Below are positions 34,842 through 45,173 of a stretch of DNA of 64,000 nt, one piece after another. The stretch spans positions 1,240,001 through 1,304,000 of the forward strand of contig JAGKQI010000052.1 in NCBI GenBank assembly GCA_018806915.1, written 5' to 3'. Source of the stretch: Phytophthora colocasiae (Eukaryota; Oomycota; Peronosporomycetes; Peronosporales; Peronosporaceae). The notes under the pieces were generated by a model. It had not been told where the DNA came from. It worked only from the letters and a program-made list of their open reading frames with translations, and ran no database searches. The position numbers and the translations under genes were made by a program. Within the stretch, counting starts at the first letter, position 1. Each line of letters begins with the position of its first letter.

Positions 34842-37800
34842 ATGTCGAAGGAGGATAAGCGTAGCTTGCTGCAGCCGGAGGCGCCTGTCACCTCTGAGGA
34901 GGTACCGGGCGTCTACCGGTCGCTCAACTTTCGCAGTCTGCAGGACCCCTACTCGAACCGCGCGGGTGATACCATGGCCAGTCACTATAGTACATTGCGT
35001 ACGGATAACCTGGAGTCTATGCTGAACGGTGGCCTCGAGAAGTTCTACAAGAAGTACAACCACCTCTCGCGCAAGGTCAATCTGCAGCTACCAACCCCGG
35101 AGGTACGTTTCCAGGACCTGTCGTTCTCGGTGCAAGTCCCGGAAAGTGTTGCAGGCCACAGTACTGTTGGCTCGCACTTGGCGCAGATCTTCACCCCCTG
35201 GGAGAAAGTGCCAATGAAGACCAAGCACGCGCTGCACCCGATGACGGGTATCATCAAGCCGGGCTCCATGACGCTGATCTTGGCCAACCCCGGTGCCGGC
35301 AAGTCGACGTTCCTCAAGGCTCTGGCTGGCAAGTTGCAGGACAACTCCAAGACGGAGATTGGTGGAGAGATCCTTTACTCCGGTCTTCGCGGGGATGAAA
35401 TCGATCTCATCAAGCTCGCTGGTCTTGTGGATCAGACGGACAACCACATCCCGACATTAACTGTCCGGGAGACGTTCAAGTTCGCTGACATGTGCGTGAA
35501 CGGCCGTCCGGAGGACCAACCGGACGAGATGCGCGACATCGCGGCACTGCGGACAGAGCTGTTCCTGCAGATCCTGGGTCTGGAGAACTGCGCCGACACG
35601 GTCGTCGGTGACGCTCTGCTGCGTGGTGTGAGTGGTGGTGAGCGCAAGCGTGTGACGGTGGGCGAAGTGCTGGTGGGAGGTCAGAGTCTGTTCCTGTGTG
35701 ATGAGATCTCCACAGGTCTGGACAGTGCCGCCACTTTCGACATTGTCAAATCGATGCGTACGTGGTGCAAGACTCTTGGTGGATCCGTTATTGTAGCTCT
35801 ACTCCAGCCTACGCCCGAGGTGGTGGAGATGTTCGATGACATCTTCATGGTACATGAGGGCCACATGGTCTACCACGGCCCCCGTACGGAGATCCTTGAC
35901 TACTTTGAACAACTTGGTTTTACGTGCCCTCCCCGTGTTGATCCTGCAGACTTCCTGATCGAAGTGACGTCCGGTCGTGGTCATCGGTATGCCAACGGCA
36001 GCGTCGAGACTAAACGTCTTCCTGTTACACCCGAGGAGCTTAACAACCTGTTCTGCCAGTCGAACATTTTCAGAAAGACTAGCGAGGAGATCAGCAAAGG
36101 TTTCAACGAGCACCAGTTCGAGAACGCCGAGGACTTCCAGAAGGCCAAGAGCGTGGCCAACCTGGCTCGTTCGAAGCAGAACTCGGAGTTCGGCCTAGCG
36201 TTCATCCCCAGTACGATGCTGCTGCTGAACCGCCAGAAGTTGGTGTGGCTGCGCGACCCGCCGTTGCTCTGGGGAAAGCTCATCGAAGCTCTCGTGATCG
36301 GTCTGGTCATGGGAATGATCTACTTCAACGTGAGCTCAACGTACTACCTGCGTATGATCTTCTTCAGTATCGCGCTGTTCCAGCGTCAGGCCTGGCAGCA
36401 GATCACCATCTCGTTCCAGCTGCGCAAGGTCTTCTACAAGCAGCGGCCGCGCAACTTCTTCCGAACGACGTCGTATGCAATCGCCGAGAGTGTGGTGCAG
36501 ATCCCAGTGAACGTGGCGGTGTCCTTCGTCTTGGGCACCTTCTTCTACTTCATGAGCGGCTTGACGCGCTCGTTCGAGAAGTACATCGTGTTCTACCTGG
36601 TTCTGCTTGCTTTCCAGCACGCCATCAGCGCCTACATGACGATGCTCAGTGCTTTGTCTCCGAGCATCACGGTGGGTCAGGCGCTGGCCTCGATCTCGGT
36701 CAGCTTCTTCCTCTTGTTCTCCGGTAACATCATCCTGGCCGACCTTATCCCGGACTACTGGATCTGGATGTACTGGTTCTCTCCGATCTCGTGGGCACTG
36801 CGCTCCAACATGTTGTCCGAGTTCTCGAGCGACCGGTATACTGCTGCTGAGAGCAAGAAGTTCCTGGACAGCTTCTCGATCAAACAGGGCACCGAGTACA
36901 TCTGGTTCGGCATCATCGTCCTGGTGGCCTACTACTTCGTCTTCACGACACTCAACGGCGTAGCACTACACTACATCCGCTACGAGAAGTACAAGGGTGT
37001 GAGCGTCAAGACCATGACGGACAACTCCGCTAGTGATGAAGTTTACGTTGAGGTTGGTACACCGAATGCTCCAAACGGTGGTGTAGTCAAAAGTGGCGGT
37101 CTTCCGTTCACGCCGTCGAACTTGTGCATCAAGGACCTTGAGTACTTTGTCAAGCTGCCGTCGGGCGAGGAGAAACAGCTTCTGCGAGGCATCACGGCGC
37201 ACTTCGAACCAGGTCGCATGGTGGCGCTCATGGGAGCTACAGGTGCCGGTAAGACGACGCTCATGGATGTGATTGCCGGGCGTAAGACGGGAGGACGCGT
37301 CATCGGCGAAATTATCGTGAACGGTGAGCCGAAGAACCCGGCCAACTTCAGTCGTATCACGGCGTACTGCGAGCAGATGGATATCCACTCGGAAGCCGCT
37401 TCGATCTACGAGGCGCTTGTCTTCTCGGCAAACCTGCGTCTGCCTCCTAATTTCACAAAAGAGGAGCGCATGAACCTGGTTAACGAGACACTGGAGCTAC
37501 TGGAGCTAACCTCGATTTCTAGTGCTATGGTTGGTAGTTTATCTGTTGAGCAGAAGAAACGGGTTACTATTGGCGTGGAGGTGGTGTCGAACCCGAGTAT
37601 CTTGTTCCTTGACGAGCCGACAAGCGGTCTGGATGCGCGTTCAGCTCTGATCGTGATGCGTGGAGTACAGTCGATCGCTCGCACTGGTCGTACAGTGCTG
37701 TGTACCATCCACCAGCCTAGTATCTCCATCTTCGAGCTGTTTGACGGTCTCTTACTGCTGCAGAAGGGTGGCTACACGGCTTACTTTGGTGATTTGGGCG

Positions 37801-38897
37801 AGGACTCAGTGAAGATGCTCGAGTATTTCGCTTCCATCCCTGGAACGATGGAGATCCGTCCCCAGTACAACCCGGCTACGTACATGCTGGAAGTGATCGG
37901 TGCTGGTATCGGCCGTGACGTCAAGGACTACTCGGTGGAGTACAAGAACAGCGAACTCTACAAGTCGAACCGTGCACGGACGCTAGAACTGGCCGAGGTA
38001 TCCGAAGACTTTATCTGCCACTCGACACTCAACTACAAACCGATTGCGACAGGTTTCTGGAATCAGCTTTGTGCACTCACGAAGAAGCAGCAGCTCACGT
38101 ACTGGCGCAACCCGCAGTACAACTTCATGCGAATGTTCCTCTTCCCGCTTTTTGCCATCATCTTTGGCACCACGTTCTACCAGTTGTCGGCCGCCAGCGT
38201 CAAGAAGATTAACTCGCACATTGGTCTCATCTACAACAGTATGGACTTCATCGGCGTCATCAACCTCATGACCGTGCTGGAGGTCACGTGCGCCGAGCGT
38301 GCCGTGTTCTACCGTGAACGGATGTCGAACTACTACGGCCCACTACCGTACAGTCTGTCGTTGTGGTTCGCTGAGGTTCCGTACCTGATCGTGGTGATCA
38401 TCCTGTTCGTGACCATCGAGTACTGGCTGGTGGGCTGGAACAACGACGCCGGCGACTTCTTCTTCTTCATGTTTGTCTTCTACCTCTACACGTCGGCATG
38501 CACGTACGTTGGCCAATGGATGTCGGCGTTGATGCCGAACGAGAAGGTGGCGAACGTGGCAGTTGGTGCGCTCTCGTGTCTGTTCAACCTGTTCTCTGGT
38601 TACCTGCTGCCTCGTACAGCTATGAAACACGGGTACAAGTGGTTCCAGTACGTGATGCCATCCAGCTACTCTCTTGCGGCCCTTGTGGGTGTGCAATTCG
38701 GTAACAATCAGGACATTATCGCGGTGACAGCAAGGAACGTGACCAAGCAAATGACGGTGTCCGACTACATCGCAAATATCTACGACTTCAGGCCAGAGAA
38801 GAAGTACGACTTTATGGTTGGGCTCATTGTGATCTGGATCGTGCTGCAAGTGGCGATCTACCTGACGTTCAAGTATGTCAGCCACCTCAAGAGATAA
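34842..38897 (+). CDS. PDR/ABCG full-size transporter, copy E (intact)
   Basis: A 1351-residue pleiotropic-drug-resistance transporter, expected in the plasma membrane and to use ATP to export lipophilic compounds such as plant defence chemicals or fungicides. Order NBD1-TMD1-NBD2-TMD2: NBD1 Walker A ANPGAGKST (~149-157), signature VSGGERKR (~263), Walker B LFLCDEIS (~283); TMD1 ~470-710; NBD2 Walker A GATGAGKTT (~798), signature LSVEQKKR (~900), Walker B LFLDEPTSGL (~921); TMD2 ~1100-1345. Length and order fit full-size ABCG proteins. ATG 34842 is the first in frame and is shared with copy C. Intronless. It is one of only two intact members among the seven copies here. Substrate cannot be inferred from sequence. 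Confidence 0.95.
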   Translation: MSKEDKRSLLQPEAPVTSEEVPGVYRSLNFRSLQDPYSNRAGDTMASHYSTLRTDNLESMLNGGLEKFYKKYNHLSRKVNLQLPTPEVRFQDLSFSVQVPESVAGHSTVGSHLAQIFTPWEKVPMKTKHALHPMTGIIKPGSMTLILANPGAGKSTFLKALAGKLQDNSKTEIGGEILYSGLRGDEIDLIKLAGLVDQTDNHIPTLTVRETFKFADMCVNGRPEDQPDEMRDIAALRTELFLQILGLENCADTVVGDALLRGVSGGERKRVTVGEVLVGGQSLFLCDEISTGLDSAATFDIVKSMRTWCKTLGGSVIVALLQPTPEVVEMFDDIFMVHEGHMVYHGPRTEILDYFEQLGFTCPPRVDPADFLIEVTSGRGHRYANGSVETKRLPVTPEELNNLFCQSNIFRKTSEEISKGFNEHQFENAEDFQKAKSVANLARSKQNSEFGLAFIPSTMLLLNRQKLVWLRDPPLLWGKLIEALVIGLVMGMIYFNVSSTYYLRMIFFSIALFQRQAWQQITISFQLRKVFYKQRPRNFFRTTSYAIAESVVQIPVNVAVSFVLGTFFYFMSGLTRSFEKYIVFYLVLLAFQHAISAYMTMLSALSPSITVGQALASISVSFFLLFSGNIILADLIPDYWIWMYWFSPISWALRSNMLSEFSSDRYTAAESKKFLDSFSIKQGTEYIWFGIIVLVAYYFVFTTLNGVALHYIRYEKYKGVSVKTMTDNSASDEVYVEVGTPNAPNGGVVKSGGLPFTPSNLCIKDLEYFVKLPSGEEKQLLRGITAHFEPGRMVALMGATGAGKTTLMDVIAGRKTGGRVIGEIIVNGEPKNPANFSRITAYCEQMDIHSEAASIYEALVFSANLRLPPNFTKEERMNLVNETLELLELTSISSAMVGSLSVEQKKRVTIGVEVVSNPSILFLDEPTSGLDARSALIVMRGVQSIARTGRTVLCTIHQPSISIFELFDGLLLLQKGGYTAYFGDLGEDSVKMLEYFASIPGTMEIRPQYNPATYMLEVIGAGIGRDVKDYSVEYKNSELYKSNRARTLELAEVSEDFICHSTLNYKPIATGFWNQLCALTKKQQLTYWRNPQYNFMRMFLFPLFAIIFGTTFYQLSAASVKKINSHIGLIYNSMDFIGVINLMTVLEVTCAERAVFYRERMSNYYGPLPYSLSLWFAEVPYLIVVIILFVTIEYWLVGWNNDAGDFFFFMFVFYLYTSACTYVGQWMSALMPNEKVANVAVGALSCLFNLFSGYLLPRTAMKHGYKWFQYVMPSSYSLAALVGVQFGNNQDIIAVTARNVTKQMTVSDYIANIYDFRPEKKYDFMVGLIVIWIVLQVAIYLTFKYVSHLKR

Positions 38898-39301
38898 GCA
38901 AACTTCCTATAGCTGCTGCTCAGACCGGTCGGTACTTTTCATTTGCACGAAATTATACACGAATTCATTCTACCATCAGTTATAAAGCATGTTGCTTATA
39001 TTATTCATTGTTGATAACCCTCGCACTTTTATCCTTGTCGCATGTGATAGCGCCTTGCAAATGCGTCAAGTGCTTGGTGTGGAGCACCCCCATTTATTTA
39101 CGACATCACATGAACGCTAAGTTTAGTGGCGGTCATAATGCGATTCACACCATGCCCAGTGGTTACATGCGATGTCTCGGCATGCGACCTAGTCTTCGTA
39201 CCTGTGTTTGAGTGAGGCAAAGTAGTTCAGAACCTCTACACAAGTTCCAAGGTTGTCGAGAGTTTCGTTGCCGAAAGAATTGGTGGTCAGGTTCGCTCAA
39301 G
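38898..39301. other. Intergenic region between ABC copies E and F
   Basis: About 400 bp with no convincing gene. It must hold the 3' end of E and the promoter of F. The frame of F is open upstream only to a GTG at 39212, which is not used as the start here. Confidence 0.6.
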
Positions 39302-42300
39302 ATGAGCTTGTTGCTGCCGGAGACGGAGGCCAACCAACCGGTAGAAGAGGCCCCAGTACCCGAAGTGTATCATTCTCTACACATTCGCAGTCTCCAGGAA
39401 CCGTACAACCACTCAAGCCACGACACCTTGGCTAGTCGCTACAGTACATTGGATGCGGAGAATCTCGAAGTTTTGTTGAATGGAGGCCTCGAGCGCTTTT
39501 ACAAGAAATACAACCACCTCTCACGCAAGATCAACCTACAACTACCCACACCGGAAGTTCGTTTCCAGGACCTGTCGTTCTCAGTCGAAGTCCCAGCCAC
39601 AGCTGGGAGTCACCACACGGTTGGTTCCTACTTGACCAAGATCTTCACACCCTGGAAGAGACCGACTCTGGTAACCAAGCATGCTCTACATCCGATGACT
39701 GGTATCATCAAACCGGGTTCTATGACGCTGATACTGGCCAATCCAGGAGCTGGTAAGTCGACGTTCCTTAAGGCGATGGCTGGTAAACTACATGGAAGCT
39801 CCAGGAGGGAGGTGGGTGGGGAGATCCTGTACTCCGGTCTACGCGGAGATGAGATCGACCTCGTGAAGCTTGTGGGGCTCGTGGATCAGAGTGACAACCA
39901 CATCCCGACGTTGACTGTGCGCGAGACGTTCAAGTTCGCCGACTTGTGCGTGAACGGACGACCTCAGGACCAGTACGAGGAGATGCGGGACGTCGCAGCG
40001 CTTCGAACCGAGCTGTTCCTTCAGATTTTAGGCTTGGAGAGCTGCGCTGATACGGTCGTGGGTAACGCTCTACTACGTGGTGTCAGTGGTGGAGAGAGGA
40101 AGCGTGTGACGGTCGGTGAAGTGCTGGTCGGTGGTCAGAGTCTGTTCCTGTGTGACGAGATCTCCACGGGTCTGGATAGTGCCGCTACTTTTGACATTAT
40201 GAAGGCGTTGCGCACATGGTGCAAGACCCTCGGTGGCTCTGTCATTGTCGCTCTATTGCAGCCTACACCGGAGGTTGTAGAGCAGTTCGACGATATCCTG
40301 ATGATTCATGAAGGACACATGGTTTACCACGGCCCACGCGTGGATATCTTGGACTATTTTCGAGAACGTGGCTTCACGTGTCCTCCTCGTGTTGATCCTG
40401 CGGACTTTCTGATCGAAGTGACGTCTGGACGCGGTCACCGCTATGCGAACGGGACTGTTGAGTTGAAGAATCTTCCGGTGAAAGCCGAAGATTTTAACAA
40501 CTTGTTCTGCGAGTCAAATATCTACAAGAAAACGACCGACGCCATCGCGAAAGGATTCAATGAGCATCAGTTCCAGACTCCGGAAGATTACAAAAAGGCA
40601 CAGAGTGTGGTGAATCTGGCTCGTTCTAAAGAGCGATCAGAGTTCGGTCTGGCGTTTCTCCCTAGTACGATGCTGCTCTTGCACCGACAGAAGCTCATTT
40701 GGCTTCGAGACCCACCGCTTCTATGGGGGAAGATGATCGAAGCGTTGTTAATTGGCCTGGTCATGGGGATGATCTACTACAACGTGAGCTCAACGTACTA
40801 CCTACGTATGATCTTCTTCAGTATCGCTCTCTTTCAACGTCAAGCTTGGCAGCAGATCACCATCTCCTTTGAACTGCGTAAAGTTTTCTACAAACAACGA
40901 CCGCGTAATTTCTTCCGAACGACGTCGTACGCTATAGCGGAAAGTGTCGTGCAGATCCCCGTGAACGTGGCTGTGTCCTTCGTCTTGGGCACCTTCTTCT
41001 ACTTCATGAGTGGACTTACACGGACATTTGAGAAGTACATCGTGTTCTACCTGGTTCTACTCTGCTTTCAACACGCTATTAGCGCGTACATGACGTTGCT
41101 AAGTGCGCTGTCTCCGAGCATCACGGTGGGTCAAGCGTTGGCTTCGATCTCTGTGAGCTTCTTCCTTTTGTTCTCCGGTAACATCATCCTGGCGGACCTG
41201 ATCCCGGACTACTGGATCTGGATGTACTGGTTCTCTCCGATCTCCTGGGCATTACGTTCCAACATGCTTTCAGAGTTCTCAAGCAACCGGTACCCGGATG
41301 CTCAGAGCAAGAAGTTCCTGGACAGCTTTTCAATCAAGCAAGGTACCGAGTACATTTGGATTGGCGTCGGTGTTCTCTTGGCGTACTACTTCGTCTTCAC
41401 TACGCTAAACGGTGTAGCACTGCACTACATTCGTTATGACAAGTACAAAGGTGTCACAGCTAAAGCAACACTCGACGGCGCCCAGAAAGACGGAGAGGCT
41501 TACGTCCAAGTAAGCACCCCAGGGGCACCGGAATCAGGAACTGCACCGAAAATTGGGGAACTTTCCTTCACTCCGTCGAACTTGTGCATCAAGGACCTCG
41601 AGTACTTTGTGACGCTACCATCGGGTGAGGAGAAACAGCTTCTCCGTGGCATCACGGCGCACTTCGAGCCAGGTCGCATGGTGGCGCTCATGGGAGCTAC
41701 AGGTGCCGGTAAGACGACGCTCATGGATGTGATTGCCGGACGTAAGACGGGAGGTCGCGTCATCGGCGAAATTATCGTGAACGGTGAGCCGAAGAACCCG
41801 GCCAACTTCAGTCGTATCACGGCGTACTGCGAGCAGATGGACATCCACTCGGAAGCTGCTTCGATCTACGAGGCATTGGTGTTTTCTGCTAATTTGCGGT
41901 TATCTCCGACGTTTACGAAAGAGGAGCGGATGAATCTGGTTAGTGAGACACTGGAACTGCTTGAACTAACTCCAATCGCAGGGGAAATGGTCGGTCGGTT
42001 ATCTGTTGAGCAGAAGAAACGGGTTACTATTGGTGTGGAGGTGGTGTCGAATCCGAGTATCCTGTTCCTTGACGAGCCGACAAGCGGTCTGGATGCGCGT
42101 TCAGCTCTGATCGTGATGCGTGGAGTACAATCGATCGCTCGTACTGGTCGTACAGTGCTGTGTACAATCCACCAACCTAGTATCTCCATCTTCGAGCTGT
42201 TTGACGGTCTCTTACTGCTGCAGAAGGGTGGCTACACGGCTTACTTCGGTGATTTGGGTGTGGATTCGGTGAAGATGCTCGAATACTTCGCTTCCATCCC

Positions 42301-43357
42301 TGGAACGGCAGAGATCCACCCACAGTATAACCCAGCGACGTACATGTTGGAGGTGATTGGCGCCGGTATCGGACGTGATGTGAAAGACTACTCGGAGGAG
42401 TACAAGAAGAGCGACTTGTATCAAACAAACCGCGAGCGAACACTCCAGTTGGCTCAAGTATCGGACCAGTTCGTACGGCATTCGACTCTGAAGTACAAAC
42501 CGATCGCCACAGGCTTCTGGAACCAACTCGGACAACTCACCAAGAAGCAGCAGCTCACGTACTGGCGCAACCCGCAGTACAACTTCATGCGAATGTTCCT
42601 CTTCCCAATCTTCGCTGTCATCTTTGGCACAACGTTCTACCAGTTACCAGCTGGTAATGTCAAGAAGATCAACTCGCACATCGGACTCATCTACAACAGT
42701 ATGGACTTCATCGGCGTCATCAACCTCATGACGGTGTTGGAAGTCACGTGTGCCGAGCGTGCTGTGTTCTACCGCGAACGGATGTCGAACTACTACGGCC
42801 CACTACCGTACAGTCTGTCGTTGTGGTTCGCTGAGGTCCCGTACCTGATCGTGGTGATCATCCTGTTCGTGACGACTGAGTATTGGCTCGTGGGTTGGAG
42901 CCACAACGCTGGCGACTTCTTCTTCTTCATGTTTATCTTCTACCTCTACACCTCAGTGTGCACGTACGTTGGCCAATGGATGTCGGCGTTGATGCCGAAC
43001 GAGAAGGTGGCGAACGTGGCAGTTGGAGCACTTTCGTGCCTATTTAACCTCTTTTCAGGGTTTCTGCTACCTCGTACAGCGATGAAACCTGGTTACAAGT
43101 GGTTCCAGTACGTGATGCCGTCAAGCTACTCCTTGTCTGCGTTGGCTGGTATTCTGCTCGGAAATAATCACGATATGATCTCAGTGAAGACCAACAATGG
43201 GACAACGAATATGACGGTAGCAGCTTTCGTCGAGAAGACGTACGATTTCCGCCCGGGGAAGAAGTATAACTTCATGGTGGGTCTACTGGTGTTCTGGGTC
43301 GTGCTACAGGTCTTCATCTACTTGACGTTCAAGTTTGTGAGCCATCTCAAGAGATAA
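39302..43357 (+). CDS. PDR/ABCG full-size transporter, copy F (intact, diverged)
   Basis: A 1351-residue paralog of copy E with the same domain order and intact motifs: NBD1 ANPGAGKST, VSGGERKR, CDEIS; NBD2 GATGAGKTT, LSVEQKKR, LFLDEPTSGLD. The start is placed at MSLLLPETE, matching the MSLL starts of B and D. It differs from E at many synonymous sites and in the inter-domain linker (GAQKDGEAYVQVSTPGAP), so it is an older duplicate. Some blocks, such as NBD2 around 41690-41840, are almost identical to E in DNA, suggesting local gene conversion. It is in tandem with E on the same strand. Likely a plasma-membrane exporter of small lipophilic molecules. Confidence 0.95.
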   Translation: MSLLLPETEANQPVEEAPVPEVYHSLHIRSLQEPYNHSSHDTLASRYSTLDAENLEVLLNGGLERFYKKYNHLSRKINLQLPTPEVRFQDLSFSVEVPATAGSHHTVGSYLTKIFTPWKRPTLVTKHALHPMTGIIKPGSMTLILANPGAGKSTFLKAMAGKLHGSSRREVGGEILYSGLRGDEIDLVKLVGLVDQSDNHIPTLTVRETFKFADLCVNGRPQDQYEEMRDVAALRTELFLQILGLESCADTVVGNALLRGVSGGERKRVTVGEVLVGGQSLFLCDEISTGLDSAATFDIMKALRTWCKTLGGSVIVALLQPTPEVVEQFDDILMIHEGHMVYHGPRVDILDYFRERGFTCPPRVDPADFLIEVTSGRGHRYANGTVELKNLPVKAEDFNNLFCESNIYKKTTDAIAKGFNEHQFQTPEDYKKAQSVVNLARSKERSEFGLAFLPSTMLLLHRQKLIWLRDPPLLWGKMIEALLIGLVMGMIYYNVSSTYYLRMIFFSIALFQRQAWQQITISFELRKVFYKQRPRNFFRTTSYAIAESVVQIPVNVAVSFVLGTFFYFMSGLTRTFEKYIVFYLVLLCFQHAISAYMTLLSALSPSITVGQALASISVSFFLLFSGNIILADLIPDYWIWMYWFSPISWALRSNMLSEFSSNRYPDAQSKKFLDSFSIKQGTEYIWIGVGVLLAYYFVFTTLNGVALHYIRYDKYKGVTAKATLDGAQKDGEAYVQVSTPGAPESGTAPKIGELSFTPSNLCIKDLEYFVTLPSGEEKQLLRGITAHFEPGRMVALMGATGAGKTTLMDVIAGRKTGGRVIGEIIVNGEPKNPANFSRITAYCEQMDIHSEAASIYEALVFSANLRLSPTFTKEERMNLVSETLELLELTPIAGEMVGRLSVEQKKRVTIGVEVVSNPSILFLDEPTSGLDARSALIVMRGVQSIARTGRTVLCTIHQPSISIFELFDGLLLLQKGGYTAYFGDLGVDSVKMLEYFASIPGTAEIHPQYNPATYMLEVIGAGIGRDVKDYSEEYKKSDLYQTNRERTLQLAQVSDQFVRHSTLKYKPIATGFWNQLGQLTKKQQLTYWRNPQYNFMRMFLFPIFAVIFGTTFYQLPAGNVKKINSHIGLIYNSMDFIGVINLMTVLEVTCAERAVFYRERMSNYYGPLPYSLSLWFAEVPYLIVVIILFVTTEYWLVGWSHNAGDFFFFMFIFYLYTSVCTYVGQWMSALMPNEKVANVAVGALSCLFNLFSGFLLPRTAMKPGYKWFQYVMPSSYSLSALAGILLGNNHDMISVKTNNGTTNMTVAAFVEKTYDFRPGKKYNFMVGLLVFWVVLQVFIYLTFKFVSHLKR

Positions 43358-43619
43358 ATCTAGGGAGGAAAGCTCACTACGAACAATGCATATCATTATT
43401 TTTTAGGACGATTAATACAGAGAAAAAACCAACGTCAGTGCAGATGACACCACAGTGATAAATGTTGGTAAACAGGGCCGCAGTGCCACTGATTTCGCCT
43501 CTGTGGTGTCAACACTGATCGCGTGGTTGCAATTTACAACCAAAAATCATTGCGTGCTTACACTTAAGGCGGAATCTGTACGGGTACAGCACTATCCCCA
43601 GATACCTGTGCCATGATTC

Positions 43620-43660
43620 AAGGTTGTATTACTTCATGGCCCATGAAGTAATACAACCTT
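43620..43660. repeat. Near-perfect 20-bp-arm palindrome
   Basis: AAGGTTGTATTACTTCATGG at 43620-43639 is followed by one base and its exact reverse complement at 43641-43660. In RNA this would be a very stable hairpin. There is no T run after it and no gene ends close by, so a bacterial-style terminator reading does not apply. Function unknown. Confidence 0.9.
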
Positions 43661-43755
43661 TACAAATCCACTCATTCTCTCTATTACGAACCTGATCTCG
43701 TTTGTGTGACGCGTGCACGTTTCAGTGATAACCGGTGACATAGTAGACATCCCCA

Positions 43756-43772
43756 GTTGTCATTTAGTAATT
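43756..43772 (+). promoter_or_regulatory. Oomycete initiator-like element before the first bZIP gene
   Basis: GTTGTCATTTAGTAATTG, just ahead of ATG 43777, resembles the oomycete core promoter (initiator TCATTYY followed by a CAWTTT-like flanking element), though two bases deviate. Its closeness to the ATG fits the short 5' UTRs common in Phytophthora. Confidence 0.35.
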
Positions 43773-43776
43773 GACA

Positions 43777-44924
43777 ATGGCTCGCAAACCACACGCGGAT
43801 AAACTCGAGGCACACCGCTTGAAGAATCGCGAATGTATGCGTAAAATCCGCCTGCGTCAGCGTCTCGAGGTGCAGGAATTACAACGAAATGTGAGCAACT
43901 CGAACAACAATACGCAGAACTCAGTGAGAGCACAACCGCCGAGAAACAAGACACCAGACTTATCACTGACAGTGGATTGGACTACACGGAAGCTGTTGCA
44001 CTCGCCAAGCAACTTGGGGCCGAGAAACTGATGCTACAGACCCAGTTGAAGCATAAAACAGCATGGAGACGCCAGCTACAGCGTAACCTAGATTTCGAGG
44101 CGAGTGAGATCTCTCCGACGCCTCACGCCCCGGGTATTCTCAACGTTCCGATCAACGTACTTGATGAAGTCCAGGCTCATGAAGAACTTGGATTCCAGCC
44201 TCTGGACGAATGGAGTCTCACACAAGCGATATTGGAGAACAAAAGAGAGGTTCATCACGTGGAGACTCGACTCCTTCAGCCTTCAATCTTTGACGCATTG
44301 GATGATATGCGGACGCACCGAATGCAAGCATTTGGATGGGACGTCGTTCAACGTGTGGAAGACAGCGTCATGGAGTTCGTTTTCACCAAGAAGTTTGTTG
44401 GGTTAAATGTGCTCGAGATCATGCAGAAGACGTGGAATACCTCGATTCAACTGGACGAGTTCAAGAAGATCAAGGCAGAGACTCAACGTTTGCAAATGCT
44501 GCAGCAGGTGAACTCGAACGCTCACGTATTTGTCCGCGATGTAGGGTCTCCGAGTGACATTTCAGTCTTCCGGTCCGTGTTCGCTCACTTTTTCATCGAG
44601 TCAACGGCAGAAGACCAGGACGTCGCTGGCACTGGATACATCTTGGGAACTCAAAGTGTGAGCACGAATTACCCACGACGGCCATCGGAGCTGGAGGTGA
44701 GTGGGAAACTCGCGTGGGCAAATCTCTCGATGTCCATTGGAGCGGTACATGTTGTCGACGAAAGCACAGGCGAAACGTATCAACGTATTCGATGGGTGGG
44801 AAGAACCGACTACTGCAGTGAAGAACACGCGCAACGCGATGCTGCTGACACGTTGCAAAGTATGTTGCGGTGGGAAATGCTACTGGTTGCCCCGGCACTT
44901 ACTCTGGTCTCACTAAGTGTCTAA
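43777..44924 (+). pseudogene. bZIP-domain transcription-factor-like gene 1 (one frameshift)
   Basis: From ATG 43777 (MARKPHADK) the basic region reads LKNRECMRKIRLRQR, with the invariant Asn and an Arg eight residues later as in bZIP DNA-binding domains. Near 43892 the frame shifts: the zipper continues in another frame as QLEQQYAELS and then runs without a break to the stop at 44924 through a C-terminal domain (VEDSVMEFVFTKKF, VFVRDVGSPSDISVF). Compared with the second gene downstream, about 10 bases are missing at the shift. If real, the lesion separates DNA binding from the rest. The C-terminal domain recurs in the next gene and looks like a lineage-specific partner domain. An intron is unlikely, as no spacing is available. 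Confidence 0.65.
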
Positions 44925-45173
44925 TCTTGAACTCTCGTGTCGAATGACTCGATAGTGGTCATCTTACACGCTTTCGGAAATCATGATGACACCGGAATAG
45001 GCTTAGCATCACCCTGCACATGCACCTCAAGCTGTCAGGCGAATATGCCAGTGACAGGCAGCCACGCGGCAATCCGTTTGTCTGCTCTCTGCCCATGTCG
45101 CTGATCATCTTTGATGATGTGGTCCGAGCTCAAAAGAGACCGAGGCTGACGATCACTTGTCGGTCTCCACTTC

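Larger units (their letters stand above)
43358..43776. other. Intergenic region with two inverted repeats
   Basis: No gene. It contains the near-perfect palindrome at 43620-43660 and an imperfect inverted repeat bounding about 43434-43520, described separately. The right end carries the promoter of the bZIP gene. Confidence 0.6.

Noticed and set aside
39212..39301. Extended N-terminus of copy F starting at 39212, and similar extensions of copies B and D
   Set aside because: These begin at GTG, not ATG. The shared MSLL ATG is the consistent start.
43620..43660. Palindrome considered as a transcription terminator or tRNA-like structure
   Set aside because: Eukaryotic context, no T run, a one-base loop and no cloverleaf.
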